A DNA stretch of 64,000 nt from Ochotona curzoniae (GCF_017591425.1 NW_024466599.1:74566501-74630500), one strand, 5' to 3'. Counted from the first letter of the stretch, positions 12,000 to 24,079 are shown. Translations and numbers: made by a program. The notes: generated from the letters alone by a model not told the origin.

Positions 12000-12198
12000 C
12001 CACAGGACTTTCTTAGGTTCTCTTGGTATTCTACCAGCAGGAACATCCTCACAGGAGCCCAAGCTAATGGAGTTTGCCCAACCTTGGTTGGTAGGCATTC
12101 AGAACTGTGAGTCAAAACAAAACTAGGTCCACTTATATTTTCTGTACAAAATTGGCCTGTCTCAGGTATTTCGTTACAGTAGTGAAAAGCTGACACAT
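12000..12198 (+). mobile_element. MST-type MaLR LTR, 3' part
   Basis: 'cagaactgtgagtcaaaaca' (12100-12119) and 'gtctcaggtatttcgttacag' followed by 'gaaaagctgacaca' match the R/U5 end of MST LTRs in sense orientation. The polyadenylation region is decayed. The 5' part is probably displaced by the CSINE at 11664. Confidence 0.65.
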
Positions 12199-12372
12199 TT
12201 CTTTATTTTTGTCTATTACTTTTTTCTTAATGATTTGCTAGCACAATGTCATAAGTGATTGGTATTAAGAGAAGTCAAGATGAATCATAACAGAAAAATT
12301 ATTTTTAACTTTTTGTATATATTTTTTTGAAATTGCAACTAGTTAGTGACAATAGCTAAGGCTTTTAAAAAT

Positions 12373-12390
12373 ACAGCTATTGTTAATGGC
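12373..12390. repeat. 18-bp target-site duplication, left copy
   Basis: acagctattgttaatggc is repeated exactly at 12421-12438. The preceding base is t in both cases, so it could be scored as 19 bp. It encloses only 30 bp. Confidence 0.92.
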
Positions 12391-12420
12391 CTTAACCACT
12401 GTGCCATCGTGCCAGGCCCT
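12391..12420 (-). mobile_element. Tailless 30-bp insertion matching only the CSINE head
   Basis: The reverse complement begins 'agggcctggcacgatggcac' and ends 'agtggttaag', matching the first 30 nt of the C-repeat (the tRNA 5' half with the A box). No body, CT stretch or A tail is present. Exact 18-bp duplications abut both ends. Ordinary L1-mediated SINE insertion keeps the 3' end and loses the 5' end; this is the opposite. It resembles the 'tailless retropseudogenes' described for truncated tRNA-like RNAs. Confidence 0.8.
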
Positions 12421-12438
12421 ACAGCTATTGTTAATGGC
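12421..12438. repeat. 18-bp target-site duplication, right copy
   Basis: Exact second copy of the sequence at 12373-12390, showing that the 30 bp between them arrived by a staggered-break insertion rather than by sequence decay. Confidence 0.92.
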
Positions 12439-12455
12439 AATACTTAAGGATCCTT

Positions 12456-12772
12456 TAAAAAATGTTTACTTTTTTTCATCTACTTGAAAGACAGTGTGAC
12501 AGAAATGGAGATGGGAGAGATGGGAGTTGTTTTATCTGCTGACACACTCCTCAGCGGTATTCAACATGCCAAAGCCAGGAAGCTGGCACTCCAGCTGGGT
12601 TTCCCACATGGGTGGCAGGGACCCAGGACTTGAGCCACTTGCTGCTATTTTCCAGATGTATTAGTGGGAAGTTGGATCAGAAGGAGAGCCATCAAGACTC
12701 AGACGAGAATTCCGACATGGGATGAGAGCATCGCAAAAGCTGGCTTAACTAGCTGTGCCACCCTGGCTTGCC
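12456..12772 (-). mobile_element. CSINE, antisense, diverged
   Basis: Contains 'tttcccacatgggtggcagg', 'gggacccaggacttgagcca' and 'gttggatcagaaggagagcc', ending at 'tagctgtgccaccctggctt'. It is an older subtype than the copies at 33.9 and 34.4 kb. Confidence 0.88.
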
Positions 12773-13919
12773 TGACTCACCAAGGAAGGCTTCCTAGTGA
12801 TTCTTTTTGCATTGGGACTGTAAAAAGTCCCTTCTATACAAGTGTTCTCCAAATGTTTCATGAAAAAGAAATGAACTAAAAGATAAGCTTATTTGGGGGT
12901 GAAAACCAAAAACCTGTAATCCACATTTATGCCCTGTACTACCTTAGTGATGCATAATACTGGTTTTACAGGTAAGTCCCGGGGGGACCTAGGAGAGGAC
13001 AAGCCTCTGAGAGTCTCCCAGCACCTAGGTGAGAAGCAGGAATTGAGCCTGGGCAGGAGACCTCCTATCCTGTGTTGTGAACCATGCCAGCAGACCATAA
13101 TTCACACACGAAAAACAGAAAAATCACATCACTGCAAGGCACAATTCACCCCGATAAAGTACATATTTGCATTGATTTTATCTGACTCCTCTGGGGAGTT
13201 TCTTTCATGGACTCCCAGTATAGACACAGACAGAAACTCTCCCAGCTAATACAGTTCCCTGGTTTGTGAACATATCCACATAGAAAGTTCCATGCTAGGA
13301 AAGGAGTCCAGTTACCATTAGTTACACAAGCAATTATGCACTCAGCTGGGAGGACCATTCTGGAAAGCCCGGGAATTGTCCTGTCCCCAAGTGCAGGAAG
13401 GGAGGGAGTGCTTCCATTACATGTGGCCTTTCTGTAGGACCTGTCCTGTCAGGGACCCCCCGATTATAATAGTAGATAAACAGGCAGGTGGCTGGGCCCT
13501 TGGCATCTGGAATGTCAACTGGACCCCAGTGATTGAGCCCGTTCCACAGCACCTGCCAGCCTGCTGACGCTGCCCTGGCACCCAAATGCAGCAAGGCAAG
13601 GCAAATCAGCTGGTACCAGTGAGGACACTCACCACTGCCTCTTTTTCAGCTCAGCTGTTGGTGAGGCTACATGAAGTACGATGCTACCTAGAACTGTTTT
13701 CAAGAAAAGCAATACCTGCTACACGTGGGTATCATGATATTTATAATTTCATCATCATTCAGGTCATGGCAAATAGCTAAAGAAATTGCTTTAGAAACTG
13801 TATAGCTGGGTCTCTAAGTATTTGTTGTTATTAATTATAAAGAAACGAGGACTGCTAATATCCCTCTTACATGACAATCTTCAGGATGTTGTTATTTTTC
13901 TAAATGGGTTTAGGAAAAA
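12773..13919. other. Unassigned unique sequence
   Basis: No repeat or gene recognised. It includes moderately GC-rich DNA at 12960-13620 with overlapping short frames on both strands (longest 106 codons, 12929-13249) that show no known domain. Confidence 0.4.
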
Positions 13920-14290
13920 CTGGGAAGTGTGAGTTGGAAATAGCGTTCGGAGAATGCTACTAGGCAATGCATCCTTCATCTTGCTGCTGGATGTGGTCAG
14001 ATATAAATAGCAGCACAGACATTTAAGAGCTATTCTCGCTGGGAAAAAAAGTAATTAATTGGTGTTATACACAAAGGATTTCTATTTTCTTGGGGGGGGG
14101 GGAGTGGGGGAACCAGCACAGCTTTAATTACAAGTAATTGTTCTCAAAAATCAGCCTGCTCCTCAGTTGTGCATTCTAGACACTGATTATGCATCAATAC
14201 ACTAATCTATCACTTTCATTATTTTAGTCATTTGGGTGTGTAAATTTGTATTTAATTCAGACAACACACTAGGCACTTCCTAATGCTGCT
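13920..14290. promoter_or_regulatory. Candidate conserved non-coding element (homeodomain-type motifs)
   Basis: Unique, repeat-free DNA rich in TAATTA-type words: taattaatt at 14052-14060 and the inverted pair taattacaagtaatt at 14125-14139. A G-rich run lies at 14092-14110. The composition resembles developmental enhancers, but no alignment was possible, so this is inference only. Confidence 0.25.
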
Positions 14291-15494
14291 TTCTCTCCAC
14301 GTGGGTCTTTTCAACACACAGTTTGGAAAACTCAGACACTCTTTCTTTTGCTTACACTTGGGAAGACAGAGCATTTCTGTGGGATTTTTTTTTTAATCCT
14401 AAATTAGGACGATGGTACCCAATGTCCAAGTGACTGGGTTTGTTGCAGGTCAGACATTTCTAGATGTCTCTGTAAATATGTACTCGCTGCTTCCATGTTA
14501 CCAGCTGGAGTTGGCAGAAACTCTTAAGTAATCTCTCTATGGGTAAACCGCATCCGTCCCTTATCCCATGCACATTTGTGTGTTTCCACCCTTCGAGGTT
14601 ACAGACAAGAACTGTCCTTCTAGACTGCTACACTTCAGGACACTCTTCACTCTTCGTACATCTGAGCGAATTTTGAAAATGAAATTCAAAAGCTTCCCCC
14701 GGACATCTGAGGGGAATACATTAGCTCCATCTCGTCCTTGTGGATGACACCACGATGCTGTTTTCTGATCTCTTATGCATGCATGCAGAAAGTCTCTATC
14801 TCCTGAATAAAACCAGGGTTTTCTTTTTTTTTTTAAAAAAAAGCAAGACAAAAAAAATGGTGTTGCCCTTTGTTCCTGCTCTAACTTGGTTTTTGCTATG
14901 ATAGTCCATTTTTGGGGCTAGAGAGTTTTAAGGGAAAAAGTAGAACTCGTTCGTACACATGCAAAAATGAAAGATCAAGTGATAACTTTGCTGGTGCTTT
15001 ACTTGGTATAATAACCCCTACAGACTATGCACCAAAAATGTTTCAACTAAACTGGACGGTACATTATCTGATGACATATGATACTGTTAACCATTTCAAA
15101 ATGTATTTAGAAGCACATGAAAAATGTCAAACAAAATCTACATTTAAAATGACTCCTTCTCTTTGTTAACTTGGTATTAGTCTTTCTCATTAAATATGCA
15201 TATTATAAAGTTTAAACTAACCCAGAACTAGAGTGTTTTGTGCAATCCTATTTTCCTAGGTACTGTAGGAATTTTGCCTAAGTAGAAAAACTAACATTTC
15301 CTGAGGGACTTATCTGATCCTAGAAATTCAGTATGAAATAACCCATAGCAGAAGAAGAAAGAGAAGAAGGTATAGTCTTGTCCTCCTACGGGAGTTCCTA
15401 GCGCACCCTAAGATGTTCATGTGTGTTCTGCCTGCACGTGTACACACACTTGCCCTCACAGAGGGCACTTGCCCCAAATACATGTATGTAATGA
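14291..15494. other. Unassigned unique sequence
   Basis: No repeat or exon recognised. Contains short frames at 14561-14851 (minus strand) and 14912-15169 (plus strand) without motifs. Confidence 0.4.
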
Positions 15495-15613
15495 AAGCTG
15501 GAGAACTGAAAAGCGAAATCTGTACAGGAGAAGCCGGGACATGAACTGGCACCCAAATGGAATGCTGTGCCTGCAGGCTTAAGATTAGCCAGTTGAGCCA
15601 TCTTGCAGGCCAC
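15495..15613 (-). mobile_element. CSINE 5' half, antisense, fragment
   Basis: 'gggacatgaactggcaccca', 'aatggaatgctg' and 'ccagttgagccatcttgcag' match the reverse complement of the tRNA-like half of the C-repeat. The body and tail are not recognisable upstream, so this copy is partial or very diverged. Confidence 0.7.
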
Positions 15614-16039
15614 AAGAAAACAATTCTTTAATAAATAAAAATAAAAGCTACAGACCACAGGGTGACTGAAAGACACGACAAAGTTTCTAAGCCAGCATGA
15701 GTCAGTCAAGCATCAAAGGAAGTTGAGATTGGTGAAACATGCCATCTGCACAAAGCTAGTGTCAGACAAGCAGGTGATTCCATGAGGGTAAGTGATGGAG
15801 GTGGAAGAGGCAGAATCAGGCAGCTTTGCTGCAGCGAACGGCGGGGCAGCACAAGCCATACGTTCTCCCATAGATCACTTAACATCCATCACCCAAAGAT
15901 GAGTGAAGTTGACAAATGCTGCGGTGACACAGGCTCGGTCTCTGCCTACGGATCTCAAAGCAGGTCAGTGTAGTGGAAAAAGATTACATAGAAACCAAGG
16001 AAACCCAAGCACATATTTACACTGTGGAATTCTATTCTT
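15614..16039. other. Unassigned sequence
   Basis: No gene or repeat recognised. Confidence 0.35.
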
Positions 16040-16275
16040 GATTTCAGATACAGAGAGACAAGCAGGGAAAACCCTTCTGCTGGCTCGCTCCCCAAATTCC
16101 TGCAATGGTACCAGCAAAAGCTGAGAACTCAGAACAGGATCCAGCTCTCCCAGGTGGGTGGCAGGGGCCTAAGGGCTCGGCCCACGAATGCAGCCTCCCG
16201 CAGGAGCGGGGCTAGCACTGGAACACAGGAAGTGTGATATGGGATACAAGGGTCTGTGTCTCTCTCCAGGCCAAG
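16040..16275 (-). mobile_element. CSINE, antisense, degenerate
   Basis: Traces of the C-repeat in order: 'cagatacagagagacaagca', 'tgctggctcgctccccaaat', 'ctctcccaggtgggtggcag' and 'gatatgggata'. The middle is strongly diverged and the 16170-16230 part is rearranged. Confidence 0.6.
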
Positions 16276-17007
16276 CACCCCTCTTGCATTTTCATTTCAA
16301 TCCCAGGATCAGTGAACGAACGTGTTGTCAGAAAGTGTTGTCATCCCAGTATGATCTTGCCTTGGAACACGTAGCAAATGATTAAGGGAAACGGCACGTC
16401 ATTTTTGTAAATGAATGTGCTGCTTCCAATTATTGACATGAGCAAAAAACACCAACACAGGACCACACTCCTAACTCAATGTGCTTTTGTACATCATTTT
16501 TCCGTTGCTTATTTGCGCTTACTGAGTGCTCTAAATGGTTCTTCAAGAAATGAATTTGCTACTTGGCAATGTGATTTGTGTCACACGCAGAAAGAACAGC
16601 AGCAACCCATCAATGGACCATGCGAGTGGGTGTGAGGCTCAGGTGGGGGTGAGGGTGTGGGGCAGCCTCCTAATCACCCCTTTATGAGTTCTCTTCTCTA
16701 TAGTGATAGCTTCTGTTTCCACTAATTCTTAAGTGGCTAAGTGAGTTATTAACCATTAGAGATCTCTGGTAAAAAATTAAAGAATTAGAAGCAAAAAGAA
16801 GGATAGATGTCATTAGAATTCTGAGAATCTAATGTACATGAACTCATTGAAAATTCCCAGCTAGAAACCTCAGGTGTTAACATTTATTTTTTTGGTGGTC
16901 TGGAGAATTTTGTGGAGGGAGAGATTATCTGTATTGTTGGATTGTGAGAGAAGTGGTGACGAAGCAAACAAGCCCTATGGCATTTGAAATACTTCTCAAG
17001 AAAAGAT
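16276..17007. other. Unassigned unique sequence
   Basis: No repeat or exon recognised. Confidence 0.35.
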
Positions 17008-17278
17008 CGGGTGGCCAAGAGTGGCTGCTGGTTAGGGATGCCTGTGTCCTATACAGATGTGCCTGGCTGTTCTTGGTTCCAACTTTCTGCTGGTGTGCAC
17101 CCTGGGAAGCCTCAGGTAACAGCTTGAACAGTTGTTCATGCCACCCATGTAGGAGATCCAAATTGAGTTCCTGTCTGCGGCTTCATCAGGGCTCTGCCCT
17201 ACGCGTGGTGGCCACACTCGCTCTTTCTCTCCTCTGTCCTCTCTTCCCCTGTTCCCCAATAAAATGATAATTTAGAAA
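17008..17278 (+). mobile_element. CSINE, sense, degenerate older subtype
   Basis: 'gctggtgtgcaccctgggaa', 'catgccacccatgtaggaga' and 'aattgagttcctgtctgcgg' match the older C-repeat subtype, with a CT-rich end and a short 'aataaaatgataatt' tail. Confidence 0.65.
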
Positions 17279-17601
17279 ATTGAGCAGCTAAACAAACTGT
17301 CACACAAAGTGTACATGAAAAGGGTGTGTCCTGTGGGATGAGAGTGTGGCCATTGTTTCCAAGTAAGGGAGGTGCTACTGTCCTGAAGTCAGGGAGTTCC
17401 TCCTGTAGATGGGGGACTGTGCTGTTGTAAAGGGCATGTGGCCTTTTTTGAGCAAGCTTCCCTTCGGTTATTCTGCCAAGTAGAGGCTAGCAAAAGTAGT
17501 ACCCATGGAGCAGACTTTGAGTCCTTGGATAAGATTTTCACCGGCACATGTCTTTTGTGGGCTATTTCAAGCTTTGCTCTCCCCCCACTTTCTCTCTTAA
17601 T

Positions 17602-17626
17602 CACACACACACACACACACACACAC
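17602..17626. repeat. (CA)n microsatellite
   Basis: A pure CA dinucleotide tract of about 25 bp in the SINE-free island. Confidence 0.97.
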
Positions 17627-17716
17627 CCCAGAAAGAAAACCATGTTTACCAAGAAGTTAGGAGACTATAGCCCTGACCAGGAATATGAAGACCTTGGCAT
17701 CCCTACCTTCAGGAAA

Positions 17717-17738
17717 GGGGGGGGTGGGGCATCTTGGG
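17717..17738 (+). other. Possible G-quadruplex motif
   Basis: G8, T, G4, a six-base loop, then GGG. This gives four runs of at least three G with short loops. It is pattern evidence only. Confidence 0.4.
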
Positions 17739-18309
17739 AAGGTCACGTGCACCCTCACGAGGGCTCAGAAGCCCATTCTCCAGGTGGCTGATCATTTCCA
17801 CGTGAGCAGTGGCGAGGGCTCGCTTCTCCAGGAGCCCCTAGGAGAGGGAACGCTCTCCTCCAACCAGAGCCGCCAGGTCCTTGCAGTAATATGATAGATA
17901 GATTCGAGTTGCATCAAGCTGCATTCACTGGGGGAGGGGAGAGGTCAAGAGCGGGTGAGGGTAGCTATGACCCAAAGGCCAGTCTGGGATGGGAGTCATC
18001 TCAGTGTGCCATGCCCTCTGTGTGTGACACACTGTCTCAGGAGCTCACTGCATTGATGGTTTCACAGCCCGGTGAGGCCTGTGTGAGCACAGCTCCCCTC
18101 CTGCTCCAACAGTCATCTGCTAGAAATTACAACTCCAATGCTCAGAGAAGAGAGAGCCAGACGCATGATCACGTTTTTCTGAAAAAAAATTTTTTTTTCC
18201 TCTGTAATCTCCACCTTCTTTTTTCAATCAACTGATTTGCAAATAGGCCTGACTTCAAAGACCTTGTTGGTCAGCTTTAGCTGTATATAACATAGGGAAC
18301 CATCCGTGG

Positions 18310-18329
18310 TATTATTATTATTATTATTT
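18310..18329. repeat. (ATT)n microsatellite
   Basis: Short ATT trinucleotide tract of about 20 bp. Confidence 0.95.
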
Positions 18330-19130
18330 AATCTCATCTTTCTATCTTTCCAATAGCATCTGGACGATCTTTCAATTCTTGTCTGGTGATAATAAAATCA
18401 TTAAAAAATGTACCAGAACCCTTTTGCTTATCTCTGTGCCATTTGGAACATATGTGGATAAATTGAACACCACTTGCTCAGTGGGTTTCTGTCTTAACTC
18501 GCTCCCTTGTTTTTATAAGGCCCGTTTGAATTCAAGCTCTGACAACGTTGGGCATCTGAGCTAACCATGGTGCCGAGAGGTACACATCGCTGCCCTCCAC
18601 ATGACCTTGATCTAGACAGAAAGCCACAGTTGGCCCAGCGCATTTTTGTGGCTTCAATGACCTGGAGACTGAGGTTGTCTTTGTTGAAGATTTTCTAGAT
18701 TTTCTGTAGGGTTCCAAGTTGATTTTACAGCAATCACAGCCACCCCTGTTTGGGCATTTCACAAACAGTTCCAAGATGACCATGGGAGGTAGGGCTATGC
18801 TATTGGGACTGGTAGCTGAAATATCTTGGAGTGTCTGTCATAGATCATAAAGCATCTTGCCCTTTCGTGGAAGCCACATGGTCAGCCTGTTCCAGCCACA
18901 GCAGGGAGGGGAGGAGTTCTGACTCATCCCAGCAGAGGGCTCCCTGAACGACGGGGAAGACTTTTCCACACAGAGTTTCTCCAAAGCTTGAAAGGTTGTG
19001 TCCCCAGCCTATCATTCAAAAAAGTTTGCAAGGCCTTTTTAAGAAAACAATTTAAACCCAGCTGCCCTCATCGATCAGTGATTTGATTTTGCTTTGTTAG
19101 GAGGGATTTGTAACCTTGCTTTTAAATATT

Positions 19131-19155
19131 TTTTTTTTGTTGTTGTTGTTGTTTC
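19131..19155. repeat. T-run with (TTG)n microsatellite
   Basis: A T run leads into five TTG-type units. Confidence 0.95.
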
Positions 19156-21289
19156 TGGCCTTCTTTGATAGCGAGTTCTGCCTGAGGCAACTTCTCAAAA
19201 ACTTGTCACTGGAGCTTTCAAGTCTGTGTGAAAAAACGGGAATAATTTGAATCTGGATCTTTCCCTTTCCAGCCACCCTCTCCCCTCCTTGCCGGCTGTA
19301 AGCAGAAGGAAATGTGGAAGACTCCTAAGAAGTTTTGCATCCAATCGTATCAGACCTAGCAGAAAAATCATTTGTCTTTTAAAAAATGATGGTGGACGTA
19401 ACCTAAGCGAGAAAACTGGTTATATATAATCAGAGAGTATTGGTCAGATTTCATTTTCTTTGGATATATTTCAGTGAATCTCAAAGAATAAATCATTTCT
19501 TTGCATCTGCTGCAATTGAAAAACAAATTTCAACGCAAGGTATCCAAACTGTAGTGAAACATATGTGACCAAGGTTGTGGGACAGGTTACTCCACAGCTG
19601 ACTGGGGAAGTGGCAGCTGTGCCTTCCTGGGCATCATGATCCCGTACTGCCATGTCTCTCCAGACTAGCACAAGCCTGACTGTTTCATGATCAACATTTG
19701 AATTAAAGAATGGAAACTGTGATCCTAAACCAATGAATCATTTTGGGTACTTCTCAAGCTTACAGAATTCAAAAGTGCTTGCGAGCTGTCTGCTCTTCGA
19801 TTTTCTTGATGCACCGCACACACGTGTCATGTCTTCACAACATGTGTGTATGCCTGCACATGCATGATCTCTGGGAGTTTCTTTTATAAGAAACCTAATA
19901 TGTGAGGCAAACACATGTTTCAAATGGTACTTCGCTTCTTGCTCATGCGTTTGCATAGGTCATTACGGAATGTTTACGGGTCCTGCATGAAACAACTTTA
20001 CACCAAAGAAGAGGGTAGCATGTCGTCCTTGTTTATAAAAATGACAGCTCCTAATGGACCATATTAGCTTCAACACAAACTATTAAATCCCCTTCATTAC
20101 AGTTGTCTGTGTTCAGTTTCGGCATCTCGTTAGCTCTGGGAAGTAGGTGCAAACTGCTAAGGAAACATGAGACACATTGAGACGATTAGAGAAGATGGTT
20201 CTCAGATAAGCCCCGGGAGGATGTTTTTCTTGGGCTGCTCACAGGCATTTTGAAAGAGTCTTGTTCCAGGTTTGAGGTCCCATGTTTCTTCCTCTTAAAC
20301 TATGAGCAGCTGCAACATATGACCTACTTGTGTAGGGCCCTGTAATGATTTCCTTCCTTCGGAGGCTTCAGGAGTCCTCCTTCTGCCCTGTGAAAAAAAA
20401 AGGCACAAATATTTTAATCCAAGCAAAATGCTGAAGCAGGTTTTGTTGGTTTCAGGGAAGAAACTCAATACAGCTCCAGCGCTGAGTGTAAGGCCTCAAA
20501 TTGGAGCCATCTGGGCTGCACAGGGGGCTCTGAGACCTTTGGGGAAGGCCGAGACAGCTTTGCCTAAGGGCTGCGGCCCATACACCTGCAGAGCCCGCCT
20601 GCATCTTGGCAGCCGCGACTATGCTCACCCAGGAACCAGCACCGTACCCTCATGTGTGTCCGAGTCTCACTTACATTTAGGGCTCTGATGGAGGCAAGGG
20701 TGACAAATGCCCAGGTGCTGACTTGCTAGGTAAATTCTCCTGGCAGTGAAAAGACTGCCTCGCTCTGCTTTGGAACGTATTTGACACAAACCAGACAGAA
20801 ACACATTTTCTCATTTTTCCTTCTTAGCACTCAATGAGGAAAGTGTTTGGGAAGCTAACAGTTGGTCTACATCATGTTTTCTAGAGTTAGCCTCAAAGCC
20901 GGAGGGACACAGGGTGTTGAAAAGAGCAAGACATGGAGTTTGACATCATCCACATTTTTTCAAAAAGTTTTGTTTAGCGGATCATAATACTTGCTGGTTC
21001 ATCTTAGTTTCCAACTAAGTAAAAGGACTTTTCAAATGTGGCTTTCATATCTAAATACGGAAGACAGGTCAACTGCCCGTAGAAATCACTTTAAAGTTAT
21101 TTAAAAATATTTTGTATTGCATCATCTCAAAGGTACCAATCCATTTCTAATCAAAAAGGATGAGGACCTGGACTTAAAGTCAAAGACTAGAAATTTCATC
21201 ATTGTATTTTAAAACCAGCTTGGGATATATATGCTTTCTGGAAAGAAAATGGGACATAAAGAACAGATTGAAATTACAGACAAGTTGTC

Positions 21290-21700
21290 TCCTCAATAAA
21301 TATATTTTCCAAATGCTGGCTGATGAGGGGAAAAAAAATCATTCTCTCAACTGGGCTGTAAATTATTTATTGTGATTAGAAGTGTTAATGATTCCAGTGT
21401 GGCCATTAAAGAGACCCTAACAACGTTTCCAAAGCTGATGTTCTGGGAGACAAGAGACCCCTAACCACAGGCAAGGCAGAGGGAGATTTATCGAGAAATC
21501 AACAGACAAGACAGTAATTCAGAGACAATCAGGTGGTTGAAGTTGGAGCTCAGTGAGATCCATAGAACTGTAAATTTATGAGCCTACTTTTAACTCCTAA
21601 AAAGAGCCAATGGACCAGAGTTCCATGCTTACTAAAAGCACATTTATTTGTTTATTGTAATTAACTTGATTGACTGATGGGAATGACAAAGTCAAGAAGT
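21290..21700. promoter_or_regulatory. Candidate conserved non-coding element
   Basis: Repeat-free AT-rich stretch with clustered words seen in developmental enhancers: 'aattatttattgtgattaga' at 21361-21380, 'gttaatgatt' at 21384-21393 and 'tttattgtaattaac' at 21651-21665. It lies in the middle of the SINE-free island. This is inference from composition, without alignment. Confidence 0.22.
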
Positions 21701-23740
21701 AGATGATACAGAACACTTCCCAAAATTCATGGAAAATGGACTTAATAGAAAAGCGAAAGAGTTTCAAAATCCACACATTGACGACAGCCTCAGTTACTAT
21801 AAGTGTGTATTAATTACGGGGGGAAAAAAAAAACAACTCTGCCTGCCTATTTGTTTTTTGCCATAATAAATTTACCTTTTCATTCCATTTTTGCATGCAC
21901 TTGCTGAAGTACAGCTGTATCTCTGAGATTAAAAGTTTGTACGTTTTTAACATAAAGAATTGTCAACAAGAATACATAATTTTTTTTTAATTCTAAGAGG
22001 GAAAAGAAGCATTTCAGAACAGTATATATAGTAGCAGCGCTCACAGGAAGGCGTTTTCAGGATTTCCGGGTTTATCCGAGGTGTTAGGCTTTGAGAAGCA
22101 CAGTCGAGGGGGGACCGTGGAGACAGCCAGGGCCCTGGTTGCCTCTGAGATGTTCTGGGGGAGGGGCGTTTCCCTTCTACAGGAGCTGGGTGCACCCATA
22201 AAGACCCTGATTTGGGCTCCTCCGTGCCACCACTGCTCCCCCTTCCCAAATGTATATGAATCTACATTTTTACCCAAGTCTCTATTCTCTTTTCTCTTAC
22301 CCACACACCCAGCTGCACCCCGATTTCTCTCCCCACCCCCTAGTCTCCCCCAGCAGCCCACACCACAGCTCAGCACTCTCCCTCGCCACTTCCACTTCCT
22401 GTGCAGAGCCAGCCAGCTGCAAGGGGAAAGGCCCACGCCACCCTGAGTGCCAGGTGAACATCAGATGGCTAGCCCAGTGTGGGGCAGCTTCCAGAAGGCG
22501 CTCCCTGCTGTGAAAAGCTATTATTTTGTTACCTTTGATAGGCCTTGGGTTTCTCTAGCAAACACTGGCATAATCTCATTCATGCGGCTCTGGGCAGACA
22601 CCCATGCCCGGGTACCTGGGCCAAGCTTGCCCTCAACTCCAATAAATTATGAAATTCCGAACGGTATAAAAGCTCAGATTCAGGAATGGAGAAGATGTGT
22701 GCTGTGCCTTCATCGGACTTTCTAAGCGCAGCGTTTACTGTCATCAGTCTGGTCCCGGAGTGGAAGCCATGGCTCCCGTGATCACGAAGCCGCACAGCCA
22801 AGTTCCTGAGGGTTTTATTTGAGGAGTGCCCTTCTCTGCAAATGAAAGCTAAGCAGTCGCAGCCACACCTGCGTGAGAGAGGTGAGCCCACCCTGCTCTC
22901 GGGGAGAGAGGAGAGTCGGGAGTGAGCAGTTTCAGCTTGATTTATGAACTGGGAAAGTACTTCTGATCCGCCCCCCTCTCCAAAAAATATATATATGTAT
23001 ATTTTTGGCCCAATCGGTCAGGAGGTGATGCAGACTGGCTTCCCAGCCTTTGACTGCCAAATCTTAACTGCCTGAAAACATACAGAAACGCCGGATTAAA
23101 ACTAGAATAAAAATCTCCAGTTGCCTTCAGTAAACCACAGCACAAGGGTGGGAAAACGGTGCCAGGTTGCAGTTTAAGTATAGTTACTTGGCGCCTACTG
23201 AAAGCCCTGTTCCCTTCCTGTCTAATAATTAATTCAATTTTAAAACCCCAAGGATCTGGACTCAGCACCCGCCGCACAAAGCAGCACAGAAACAAAATGC
23301 TTCCAGAACTGGAGAGGGTTGGGGGGGATCCAGGAAGAAAGCATCTAACATTTCAAGAAACATCACCACATGAGGCCGCCTAGCGGGGGGGTGGGGCTGG
23401 GAGGCGGAAAGAAACAGGGTGGAGAAATCCAAAATCAAATACAAAGCAAGGTTATTCACGGCCACTGGCACCAGGATGGGGAGAGGTACAGCCAGCCGGA
23501 ACCCATCCATTCAGGAAGCCAGGCCGGGTGCCTGCAGGCCTTTGCGGACCGGAAGGGGTAAAGGACTGAAAAAGAGACCCAGCCCTGCTCTCCATCAGTG
23601 GCCACTGCTTCTTAGTAGGAGTGTCGCTGCGGCGCCTTTTAGCACCCAAGGTGGGCTGTGGCTCCTGCCCCAGCTTCTCGCACCTTCCTGCCACACCCAC
23701 CACCACTCCCATGCTCTCAGCTGGAAAATGGCTAGATAGC
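21701..23740. other. Repeat-poor unique sequence, partly GC-rich
   Basis: No interspersed repeat recognised. 22080-22450 and 23350-23720 are locally GC-rich but not convincingly CpG-island-like. The GC content explains the overlapping 100-131 codon frames on both strands. No protein family is recognised. Confidence 0.45.
23385..23401 (+). other. Possible G-quadruplex motif
   Basis: G7, T, G4, CT, GGG gives four G-runs with very short loops, inside a GC-rich part of the SINE-free island. Pattern evidence only. Confidence 0.4.
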
Positions 23741-23852
23741 GCATACACACAGAGAGACATGCGCACACACACAGAGAGACATGCGCGCACACACACAACA
23801 CATACACACATTCACACATGCACACTCATACACAAACACACACAGGCACAGA
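23741..23852. repeat. Complex (CA)-rich simple repeat
   Basis: An interrupted CA/CACACAGAGAGACATG repeat. A unit of about 26 bp, 'cagagagacatgcgcacaca'-like, occurs about twice before it decays into CACA variants. Confidence 0.9.
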
Positions 23853-24079
23853 GACGAAGGGAAAGGACGTGCAACAGAAAACTGAGCAAGTTTCTAGATT
23901 TCAACATTCCGCTGCGGAACTTCCAACACAGCAGCAAGTAGCCCACCTCCAGTGGGAATTGGACTTTGTGGTGTTTACAAACTGTGGAACTGTTTTCTTT
24001 CTCCAAGTGGGTGACTCCAGCACAGACGGTAATGCAGTGTTAATGCTTGGAACTGACAAGAACTGATAAAAGCATAGCA

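Larger units (their letters stand above)
17279..21289. other. Repeat-poor unique sequence
   Basis: About 4 kb with no CSINE or L1 recognised, only short simple repeats (listed separately). Open frames up to 117 codons (17438-17791) overlap on several frames and carry no motif. This is the first half of a SINE-free island reaching 25.1 kb. No exon with plausible splice sites and a recognisable product is seen. Confidence 0.5.

Noticed and set aside
20428..20688. 86-codon plus-strand frame with protein-like composition
   Set aside because: No family recognised and no supporting signals; length is within chance expectation.
22041..22513. Several overlapping frames of 87-131 codons on both strands suggesting an exon
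   Set aside because: They occur in several frames at once in pyrimidine-rich, GC-rich DNA, with no domain and no convincing splice sites.
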